From Pempheris klunzingeri (Eukaryota; Chordata; Actinopteri; Acropomatiformes; Pempheridae): a stretch of 64,000 bases of DNA. A program made the translations under genes and the position numbers. Each line of letters begins with the position of its first letter. Positions within the stretch are counted from its first letter, which is position 1. Where the stretch lies: the NCBI RefSeq assembly GCF_042242105.1, contig NC_092019.1:18893328-18957327 (forward strand), read 5' to 3'. The notes under the pieces were generated by a model. The model was not told the DNA's origin and searched no databases. It saw only the letters and a list, made by a program, of their open reading frames with translations. Of the stretch, positions 1 through 10,200 are shown in pieces.

Positions 1-607
1 CATCAAACTCAGCCTTCAAAACTATCAGACTCAGAAAAGTGCTGCCTCTTCCTGGCTGCTAAGTGTTAATAGATATATTTAATACACATTATGAATAAGC
101 ACTGCTGATAGAAGACTGTCATTTAAATAAAAGCAAGATCGGGTTTTAGGTCTGAGCTTATCTTAAAGTTTATCTGTTGCTTAGCTGATCTCAGATGTCA
201 GATTATCAAGATCATGTAACAAAGAGTAGTAATGCCCTCCAGCAAGTCCTCATAGGTTTACAGATATGATCAATATACACCTGGATATTATCAAACCTGT
301 ACCAAATAATAGATAAACCATATTTAGAGAAAACAATCACTTTACTACATGCAAAACTGGCATAAGTGCTGCTCAATAAAGAAGAAAGTGATAATTATTT
401 TTTTCTGTCAATGATATTACAGGTGCTTTCATCTGAGATCTGTATTGGCTTAAAAGCAAGCCAGCTGGACAGACTTTTCTGGACAGAGATTTTTTAGTAA
501 CATTCAGTGTCAGCAACAGGTGACCTGAATAATTACGATCTGATGAAACAGTTATGTATGCTTTCAAAGGGGTTTATCTCACACAAGCAAGAAAAATGAA
601 AGCCCAC
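1..607 (-). other. Presumed intron 1 of the left-edge CEACAM-like gene
   Basis: AT-rich sequence follows the donor at 607. No Ig-domain exon, conserved splice pair or recognisable repeat is visible on either strand. It is read as intron because the leader exon at 608-653 has a usable donor. Confidence 0.35.
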
Positions 608-653
608 CTGAGATGGCTCCCAAGATGATCAACAGTAGAACAGGTGTTTCCAT
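608..653 (-). CDS. First exon (signal peptide) of a CEACAM-like gene running off the left edge
   Basis: A 46-base exon opens with ATG at 653 and encodes METPVLLLIILGAIS, a short hydrophobic leader, then ends in phase 1 at a GT donor (GTGGGC) at 607. Length, phase and the Leu-Gly-Ala/Val-Ile-Ser ending match the first exon of the receptor gene at 12661-12706, whose leader ends LGVIS. I see no Ig-like exon in 1-607, so the rest of the gene should lie left of the window. The product is inferred to be a CEACAM-like surface protein only from this leader and from its neighbours; the domains themselves are not visible. Confidence 0.5.
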
Positions 654-2002
654 TGTCCCTCCGGCCTCCACGTACGTAGAAAGTGTTTTGAGAGAGGAGG
701 CGCTGTCAGAAGAGAATGTGTGTTTGAAGGGAGGGGCCATGGACGTCTTCACCTGTTACAATCATTTTATTCTATCTAAGTTAGTTACTCTTTTCGAATT
801 TTCGAAGGCTTTCACTTTGCGGATTCTGACAAGTCATAAATATTTACAAATTTGTGAATTATACATATTTTTTTTGTGATAGATGGGAGTTTAAACTCCT
901 GCATGTTGTCTGAACCTTCGGCCTCACATGCACTACTCTCAATACGATGATAAGGTTAATCCGAATGTACACTGTCGCCCATAAAGTTGAAATATAATAA
1001 TAATAATTGTTCAATAACCCCCAATTTTGTAAAAGCCTGAATACACAGTTTTCAAAGGTTAATTGTGGTTTAAGTTTCACTGTGATATGTTTGGAAGAGT
1101 TTGATCAATAAAGTTGAGAAGATATACACTTTATTTATCAAGAATAAATCACATTGTCACAATCATTTCATGAGAAGAGGGAAAAAACATTTTATTCCAA
1201 CTTTAAACAGTGTGTTTGAAAAAGTCATGTTTTGAGATATAGGTAGGTGATAATGCCTACTCCTCTTGCTGTGAAGTCCATGTAGGTGAAAGGAGGTTTT
1301 ATCAGTTGATGCTTTAAGGGTATATGGCAGGACATGAGCACCCCCTTGTGGAACAACAAATAGAAATGAGTGGATGGTGTGCTTTAACACACTACAGAAT
1401 CAGATGTAGAGATTTAATAAAAGTTTATTAGTAACCATTTGATAAGACATTATCAAGCTTCAGTCTAAGTTTAAGTCAATGTTTAAGAACCTTTGAGACT
1501 TTATCATACTTTGATGGCTGAATGACACTATAAGTATAGTCAAGTCTGTTACACAACACCTGAAACATCAAGTTGTGTCACGATTGATTTATTAAAGCTG
1601 AATCTGTTAGCAGTCATGAGACCACAAACTGTGGGGACAAACTGTACTTTGTACTGTACCTAAGCGAGAGGTGCCATTTAGAGATACTTAAGTTGTCTTC
1701 ATATAAATAAAAAGAAAAACTAAGACAGCTGATTAAACACAATTAAGCACAATAATGAAAACCACAGTTGGGTATTACAGAAAAACATCATACAGATGCT
1801 GCAGGGACAAAAGCAAATGTGAGGGAGCACTGGTTTGTCATTTCATCATTTATCATTTAAAGCTTGATTTTATATACATATATATATAACATTTCATTTA
1901 AATAGATATAGTGACGGTGCTAAACTCAGAGAAAGTGTTGATCAAAATGAGCAAGCATGTTATATAACATCTATCTCCACAGACAAAAGGAGGTCTTTAG
2001 AC
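654..2002. other. Intergenic stretch, nothing recognised
   Basis: AT-rich spacer between the left-edge leader exon and the last exon of the gene at 2003-3445. It includes the presumed promoter of the former and the 3' untranslated region of the latter; a minus-strand AATAAA lies at 1588-1593. Open frames here are short and show no domain. Confidence 0.3.
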
Positions 2003-3445
2003 CTATATGAGTGCCACCGAGGTCAGGACAGTGTAAACCATCATGGACATAGAAACACTGATGGAAGTAGAGGAGTCTGGATCAAAAGAAAAAAAATATT
2101 ACTCCGTTTTTTCCATTTGTAACCACACATCAGTGTTGACAAGGAAGACAGATATCAAAGAGAGCTCAAATGCCACGCAGTGTGTGGAATGCAGAGGCTT
2201 CCAGGCCAGTGATGGCATTACGGGCGGTGCATATGTACCTCCCCAGGTGCATCTCCTGCATCTGATGGATGTAGTGCATGGACCCGTACATCCACATGTG
2301 TTTGAACCTCCAGAAGAAAGTTGCCCTCGGTAGGGAGTGAGCAGAACAGAAAAGAGTAACGCTCCCTTCAAGTTCTGCTTCTATTGGCCTCTGAACGATT
2401 ACTGGTTTGTCAGGTCCATCTGAACAGATGAGGAGGAAGAAGAGGAGGAAGGAGATCACTAAGACAGCAATGATTATGATGGATTTCAACCCCTGTAAGA
2501 TAATGTAAAATGTATTGATGGTAGCTGTGTTGTATTGAAGTACATTTGAAAGTACTTACAATAGACTGTAAGGGCGCATTTGGTCGTATCAAAGCTCACA
2601 TCATTGCTGACATTGCAAAGAAACTCTCCAGTATCCATCCTGCTCACAGGGCTGATAGACAACACCCTGTTGCCATCATGAAAGCTGTATCCGTTTCCAG
2701 GAACCAAAGGTTTGCCATCTTTCATCCACACTCTGGTAGACACGAAGCCGTGAGCATTGCAGGTTAGGTTCACAGAGGTTTTGCCTTCTATTAAGTTTTC
2801 TGTGGGGCAGGCCATAGTGGGTTTTGTCACTTTGGCTGTGAAGAAGAGATGAATAAAAAGATCATAATAAAGTTAGTGACACCAGGCCCAGGCAATGTGA
2901 TTATACATCCAATTACACAAGCGTCGTTTTCAATCCCTTCCTAACATTAGATACAGTGTCAGAGTAATAAATCATACATACTGTGCACCTCCAGCTTGGC
3001 AGCTCCATGAAGCTGCTCTGCTCCCTGTGAGATGAGGAGTAATTCATATTCTCCACTGTCTTTTTCAGTCAGATTCCTGAGCACCAGAGAGCCAGTAGAT
3101 TTATCCACGGTGATCCTGTTCTCATAGCCTTGACCCACTACATCTACGCTGGTTGAGGTTATTACATTGATGGTACCGTTGAAGCTCCAAGTCAAAGCCA
3201 GAAATGGGTTAGCGGGCGGTTGTACAGATGTCGTGAAGGTCACGCTCTCCCCTGCTGCTCCACGAAGTGAGTCCACAGTGAGCACACCGGCTCCATAGCA
3301 AAGACCTACTGAAATATGGACACAGTTAACCAACAAATCACAACCTGTAGTTCTACTACTGATGAATCTGCAAATCATTTCTAATCCATTTCTCACCTGA
3401 GGAGAGGAACACAAGTATGATTGACCTGAGAAACGTGTAGTTCAT
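2003..3445 (-). CDS. CEACAM-like protein with three Ig domains and probable GPI signal
   Basis: Five exons: 3397-3445 (leader MNYTFLRSIILVFLSS), 2982-3308 (N-terminal V-like domain without a cysteine pair, with the DSGEYELLL motif), 2560-2835 (C2-like domain, LTCNAHG and DTGEFLCNVSN), 2177-2419 (domain opening YGPDKPVI, cysteines in LFCSAHS and YICTARN) and 2003-2076. The last exon encodes a Ser/Thr-rich stretch and a hydrophobic C-terminus ending LTSVALI, typical of a GPI-attachment signal. Introns are phase 1 and the model gives about 322 residues. The donor after the third domain is weak (GTGGCA at 2176). If it is not used, the frame meets TGA at 2166-2168, giving a roughly 301-residue product with no anchor. 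The role is inferred to be cell-surface adhesion or recognition; either the GPI form or a secreted form is possible. Confidence 0.6.
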
Positions 3446-4694
3446 TGTGTAATGCTCAGTGTGGTCCTCTTGTCGTGTCGGCTGACCTTCTGCTGTCTGT
3501 GTTCGTGCAACACTGGAGTGTTCCTGAAATGATGTGCAATAAATGGAACGTGTCACTGGAAGTCTGCCGGCTTTGAATGCTTAATCATTACCTCCATTAA
3601 CACTTGATGTGGTTCATGTGGCTCTTGAATCAAGCTAATAAAGCACAGCTGCATGTTCTGAACATCCGAGATTATGACCATGATTCACTATCGCATGAAG
3701 CTGAAGCTGGACAGAAACATTTCAGGACTGTAATGAGGAAAAGTCAGGGGAATCTTCGAAGTCAGTAGGATTCATCATCTGAGTGGTGGACTGACCGACC
3801 AACAGCACGCTGAAAATGAACATGTTAAATGTTATTTTTTCATTCATTTCAAAAACTTGTCCTTGCCAATGAAAAATCACTCCAACTAAGTGGTAAACAT
3901 CACGTGGACCCATGAAATCACGTGTTCATCCAAAGATTCTATTTCATTTCAGTACAGTTTAATCTAAAGACTAACGGTCAAATTACTTTACGATTACTTA
4001 AATATTAAACACTGAAGATGGTACTTGTGTCCTGAAGTGTTGCTCTGTGTCTGTACTCACAACTACAGTTACACCACAGGAGGGCAGCATACGGTGGTAC
4101 TTGGCAGGAAAAGGAAATACACAACTTCATTTAATCATTAACATTTCTTTTTTGTTTGTATTTATTGTTTGTTGCAAATAATTAAGGAAGAATCAAAGAT
4201 ATAAAGACAATTAAACAATAACAGGTTATACAGTATATACAGATTAATTCAAATACTATACTAAATAAGACTAATGCAAAACCTGGTTTGCAGAGAGTGG
4301 TCATATTCAGAAGACTGTTTGAGCCACATGACAGAGAAAACATTACTAATCTTTGGGTGTTGTTGATGTTTTTTGTTAAAAATTGCATAATGTCTTTCCC
4401 AAGCCCAATGCTCCAGCCCGACGCTGTAGAAATGAAAAGTAGACAAAGCATTGAAGCAGTTGCTTTATTGTTTCAGTTATCAAGCAATCAGCATTACATG
4501 CAAAAGTAAAAGCAGTCAAGAAATGGTTTTCATCTGTTTTATTGTGTTTTTTTCTGAGGTATCTATAGGTGCAAAGATAGAATTAGATAAATAAATAAAA
4601 AGATTTCATCCACAGAATCTGTGATTTGATGTGTCTATGCATCTGCGATGTTTTATCATTCATGCATGAGCTGTATCACATGCTGATAGCTGAC
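3446..4694. other. Spacer upstream of the short CEACAM-like gene
   Basis: AT-rich sequence with no Ig-like exon on either strand. A degenerate leader exon at 4695-4740 points into this stretch, but no matching domain exons survive here. Confidence 0.3.
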
Positions 4695-4740
4695 CTGAGA
4701 TGACTCCCAGGACAATGACAGGTATCAACTTTTATTCCCT
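4695..4740 (-). pseudogene. Degenerate orphan leader exon of a lost CEACAM-like gene
   Basis: On the minus strand a 46-base block ends at a GT donor (GTCAGC) and encodes PVIVLGVIS before it, clearly related to the leader exons at 608-653 and 12661-12706. The start codon position reads AGG instead of ATG and the third codon is TAA. Length and donor are kept, but no Ig exon follows in the next kilobase. I read it as the remnant of a further CEACAM-like copy in the array. Confidence is limited by its short length. Confidence 0.6.
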
Positions 4741-5916
4741 CAGGTTCCTGTTTACAGTTGATTTGTTTATTCAACACGGTACCCTGCATGCTAGAGGTGA
4801 TAAAGTCACACACTGTACAGAGGCGCCATCATGGGGTAGCTTGTGTTAAGGATCACCAGAACCTGTGCAGTGATGCTACGGCAATTTGCAGACAATGAAG
4901 AGACAGTCTACGGACATCTCTTCCATATGTGTGATGATGCAGGCCAAGATAAGACCGCCGAGCAAACCCATGAACAGACAGGGACGGAGACAGAGAAGGG
5001 TCAGGCAGCGACAGGTCCAGAGAACAGGGAAGTAGTAAGGCAGCAGGTCAGACAGGACACAGCTGTTCATCCTACTGCTGGACCAACAGGTGAGCTGAGA
5101 ACAGGGTCCCTCATGAGGAAATGAATGGCAAGAGAGTAACTTCACCTGGATAAACGTGTGGTAACAAGGTGTCAACACTGAGTTATGAATCCTGGTGCAA
5201 CAACAGAAAGCTTCTCATTCATGTTTACTGGTAGAAGAGTTTGAACAGTCAAAACAGAACTGACTGTGGGTCCATAATACAATTGTAATCTGGGATTACT
5301 ATGGACAGCTACTCATGTTATTATTGTTGGTTTTGCTGCTGCTGTTTTAAATTCAGAGTAACTTATTGTCCTCATGAATATGAGTACGTGATTCCTTAAC
5401 TGTCATATTGACACTGATTTTGACTAGCCTCAATACTTACAACAGCTTTTCTTCTTGAAATTCCGTTATTGTTTTTGGTTTTGGTGTGCCACCCCAGGAT
5501 TTTCACTGGCCCTATCTGGCCCCCCCTGTGAAAAATTTCTGGGGGCGCCCCTGACACTGTACCTGACATAATGTTGTATTGTTCTATGATATAACCACTA
5601 CCAGTGAAAGTTGGACATTTTGAAAAATGTCACCCTTCTTCCTCATGTTACTGACAGTAAATTAATGTTTGACTAATGGTAACTTCCACAATGAATTGCA
5701 TACATACAGTATATTTATACATTTTTATATGCTGTTTATTGCTGTTGCAAGTCTGGCCCTCTTTCCTTCCGATTGACAACTTTTTGGATTTGTCAAACTT
5801 TACTATCCCAGATGTGCCTCCAGACATATCTATATGAGTCAGGATAGGATAGCATCATCTGATTAGAATTCACCAGTAATATCAACACAGGCAAAAAACA
5901 GGTAAGCTGACATATA
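4741..5916. other. Spacer with a short GC-rich repeat-like patch
   Basis: Nothing coding is supported. Around 5490-5560 is a C/G-run-rich patch that resembles dispersed repeat sequence. The minus-strand frame at 4876-5178 contains one hydrophobic stretch but lacks splice or domain support. Confidence 0.25.
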
Positions 5917-6623
5917 CACTACTAACAAAAAGTTAAGGATATTCGACTTTCAGGTGAAATTTATGGAAAATGGAAAAAGTTAATTTAAGTTAAGTGATAT
6001 TATATCATGAAAGTAGGACATTTAAGTAGAAGCATGCAATGGTAATTTCTTCATTTTAAACAATTTATTAAAAGAAAATCTAACAACAGTGGTAGGTATA
6101 CCACAACAGAAAATGTTCAGTGTCTCAATAAATTGGGATGTGGCCAAAGGACGTCCACTCCTCTCCTTTCTGTGACTCTTCCAGTCACTCTGTATCACTG
6201 TTACAACCTCCTGATGACACTCTGTGACCCTCTAAGCTCAGTGAACACCTCCGTCTGAGGACTTCCTGTTTGAAGCCTCCAGTGTTGAGGTGCTGCTGAT
6301 CAATTGTTAGGTGTCGTCTTGGTCTCATGATGTCAGAATGTGAACAGCAGGATGAGGAGGACTGTTTAAAGACCAATTCTAACTGAACCAGGAAATGTAT
6401 TGGTCGATTCATGGATCAAACCTGTTGTGAATGTTGCTGTTAAGCTTCTTGTTAGAGAACAGCAACTGGTGCAAAAAGTACTGAAACACTGAACAGTTGG
6501 ACATGTGCATTCAAAGGTTTAGAGAAGGTCACATTAAGTTCACCTGGAAAGGTTAGAATGCATTTTAGGTTCATCCTGAAATTTCACCCGAAAGCCGAAT
6601 ATCCCTAACTTTTGTGAGTAGTG
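5917..6623. mobile_element. Tc1/mariner-like MITE with terminal inverted repeats
   Basis: The element begins CACTACTAACAAAAAGTTA and its right end, read on the other strand, begins CACTACTCACAAAAGTTAG; similarity continues for about 50 bases into both ends (the GGATATTCG-CTTTC stretch). TA dinucleotides flank it at 5915-5916 and 6624-6625, the target site of Tc1/mariner elements. It is about 707 bases long and carries no intact transposase; a short minus-strand frame near 6185-6412 may be a relic of one. It is therefore non-autonomous. It sits in the 3' flank of the receptor gene at 7247-12706. Confidence 0.85.
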
Positions 6624-7246
6624 TATATTTCTAATAAAACTGACTTTTTGAATAGGCCAAAATTTAACTGCATCCCACTGGTAGGACTATTTCTAATATA
6701 ATATAACCATCTAAAAGTGAAAAATAGGACCACATGTTATATTATAAACACTGCAAAGTTAATTTCCTGTTATGGATTGCTTACAGAAGCTAATGTTATT
6801 CTTGTTTGGTAAGCTACTTAAAATAACAGTTACATACAGGAGAAACATGACGGCAGCATCATTGCTAACATCGCTGTCGGCACATGAACCTAATATGGTA
6901 ATAATCGGGGCTGCTGCTGTCATCTTCTTGCCCAAGTGGAAAAAAAGTGGACAACAGCACATTCAGATATATTGGTAAAGGTAGCACTGTTCATTTTTCT
7001 TTGCTTCAGGCAGATTACGATGTTTGAACTTTTTTCATCTTCTGATCATTTGCTAGAAAAGAAGTGAAAGGCTCATAAGAGGAAATTGTCACCGTTTGGA
7101 TCAACTGTATGCTAGAATGCATAATAAATTGTCAGTAATCAATGGCCTATAGTCGTCTTCTCAGATAAACGGAGTGCTTCTCTTCAAAATAAATGCATCA
7201 TTTTCATTAAATCTTAGTAATTAGTTCAAAACTCACCTGTGAGAGT
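6624..7246. other. 3' flank of the minus-strand receptor gene
   Basis: AT-rich sequence just downstream of the stop at 7247, presumably including the 3' untranslated region. I saw no clear AATAAA on the minus strand and no domain-bearing frame. Confidence 0.3.
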
Positions 7247-10200
7247 TTATAAGTTCTCATATATCGCCGAAGTGTTCTCATACACATCATCTTCTTGTTC
7301 TAGACAAAAAATAGCTTTGATACATCTGATTATTCACATGAACAATTTGTGTCATTGTAATATACTGTAGTCTATTCTTATTATTTGTTATATATTATTA
7401 AATCTATACTGTATGAGGATGAAGTAACACCAGATAAATACTAACCTTTTTCATTAGCATGCAGCGGAGCTTTGTTGTTGATTCTGAAGTATTAAAAATA
7501 AAGCATTATTCAGCCATGCAACCAGGTATGACTCGAAATGTCTATTGTTTCAATAGGTCATGGTGTCTGGGTAATATTTATGAAAAACATTATATGGCAG
7601 ATTTCTAAACGTTAATATAAGATTGTACACTGGTACGGATTCATGTGATATGTATATAATGTCATTAATCATTTTATAAAGATTGATGTGACCGTTATTG
7701 TATAGACTAAAGTGTGTCTAATGTGTAATGTTAGAGTAAGTTTAGTGTTAAGTTAGGGTTAATCTGAGGTCAGTCATCTGTTAATACATGACAAAAATGG
7801 GAGAGATGTTCGGCGGATATCACTATGAGGGGGATTTTTCACGTACTTTTTAAAAAAAATATGGTATCCTCCAGCAACTACTCCTGCACAAGCAACTATG
7901 AAACATGCTATAACTATTCCAGCTATGGCGCCAGCTGAAGGTCCAGGTCGTCTCTCTGGAAAATTGTGACATGAAACAGAAAAAAAAAAGTTTTTTTCAG
8001 AGTGAGTGCAAAACACTTCAAATTGCATGCAGTACAACAATCATATTGTTTGATCAGGGGCAAACTGGCAGATATTTGCAGGAAAAGTTGCTTTGATTTT
8101 AGAATTTCAAAACACATTTATCACATCCCGGTGGTGCAGAAAAGCTGCAGATAACAGACGCCTTTGGAGTGCCTGCCACTCTTCAAAGGTGATAAAACGT
8201 GTATGTTTATCAAGATGAAGACTACTGGTTTTCTCCCCACTAGGCTTGTATCTAAAGGCTAGGTGGGTAATGGAGGTGAATAATCATTGCTAAATTTTGG
8301 ATAACTCTTTTTAAAAGGCAATTAATTGCAGTGCTGCATCTCAGGCCGTTGTCTCATAAACTTAAAGGCAGAATGAGTGGGATTTGTGTGGGATTAAGTT
8401 TGATCCTCGTCCCTGGTTCCCTGGCTGGGAGCTACACACCCACTGATACAATAAATATAATACTAATAACTGACTGGTGACCAGTCCAGGGCGTAACCTG
8501 CCTCTCGCCCAAAGTCAGCTGGGATTGGCTCCAGCCCCCCTGCAACCCTTAAGGATAAGTGGTACAGACAATGGATGGATGGCACGCTGTGTTGTTCAAT
8601 ATCCAGTCTACAATCAACACCATCTTTGTACCTGTTACAGACAATTGATGGACCACTGATGATGTTCTCCCAGTTACATCATTCCTCGCTTCACAGGTGT
8701 AGTTGCCACTGTCAGAGAGTTCAGTCGTTCTTTTAGTGAACACAGGAGAGTTGTGTATCTCCATCTCATTCAGTGTCCAGGTATAAGTAGCAGCAGGTGT
8801 GGACTCAGCAGAGCAGTGTAACGTCAAGGGCTTTTTCAAATGTATCTCACTTGGACCTTTGATTTGAACATTATCTGGTCCATCTGGAAAACAGCACCAA
8901 TAAGAAAGAAAATAAAAGTCAAAAATCCTGTGTTACAGCAAACATATTAGCATTACACTGTTATGGCAGTCATCGTTTTATACACTGTACAGTATGTTAC
9001 CTACAGTTAACAATCATGATGTATGTGGCTACTTCACTGTTGATGGGGTTGCTGATTCTACAGGAATATTTTCCCTTGTCTTTTTTACTCAGACTTTTAA
9101 AAGACAGCGTTTTTTTGTTGAAATCCTGAGAAAGATTTGAACCATCCTTCATCCACTCTCTGGTGAAGACAGAGCCAGCAGCATTGCAGGTTAAGTTGAC
9201 AGGGTTCCCCTCAATCGGCTGGTTTGGTGATGACGTGACAGAAGCACCTGATATTCTTTCTGTTGGGCAAAACAAAAACAAAGACATCATGGATTTTCTG
9301 TGAAAAAATCCAAATAACAGGAACAAAAGTAACTCACGGTTGGCTGAGTATACAACATGCCAAATACATGCCACTATCCACATACTTTAACAACAGCCAG
9401 TGACACATGACATAACAGTGAGTTCTTAGATCGACTGAATTGGAATTTGCATGGACTTTTCCAGTCAGAACTTTTGCCTGTAAGGTTAAACAAGTTCAAA
9501 GTTGTTAAATGTTGTTATTTTACTGCAATCCCAAATGGTACACAATGGTAATGATTTGAGTGTCTTTTAAATTATTTAATACTGAGGCCCACAGAATTCA
9601 GTACCCACCTTTGCCTATGCAGATAACTAAGTAACTAACTAACTAACTAACTACTATAGCCGCCAAATGTCTTAATTCCAACTTACCCAGTACAGAGACA
9701 ACTGCAGGCTGAGAAGTTTCATGTCTCAGAGTTTTGCTGTTAAAGGCCTGACAGCTGTAGTTTCCACTTTGACTCATCTGAATGTTAATCAGTCTGAGCT
9801 CTGGTCCAGTATCATTCAGCAAGTCTCCATTAAGAAACCACATAAACTGGGCAGAAGGTGTGGATACAGCTGAGCACATCAGTCTGATGTTTGACCCTTC
9901 TCCATAGTATTCTTGTGGGAGATCTAGTGTCAGATTAACATTTTCTGGGCCGTCTGAATGTAGGCAAGAAATGAACAGAAAAACAAATCATGCTGGTTGC
10001 ATGAAAACTAAAAAGGGAAATGGCATGCAGCTTAGCTCAGTGTGAGAGGATTAATATGCACAACTTCATCATTATACATCAAGTATATAAAAAAGATTCT
10101 GTATTTAATGTCATAGAGCACAGCAAAACACACTGACTGATAGTGATTTACTGCATTTGACACCCTGGTGACATACTGGATTTCATTAGTTTGATAAATG

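Noticed and set aside
4876-5178. Minus-strand frame with a hydrophobic stretch, thought of as a stray membrane exon
   Set aside because: No matching splice sites or similarity to the membrane exons at 7847-7955 and 23716-23824.
7247-7299. ITAM in the tail of the minus-strand receptor
   Set aside because: The first motif is YENT, not Yxx(L/I), and only three residues separate it from the next tyrosine; an ITAM needs six to eight.
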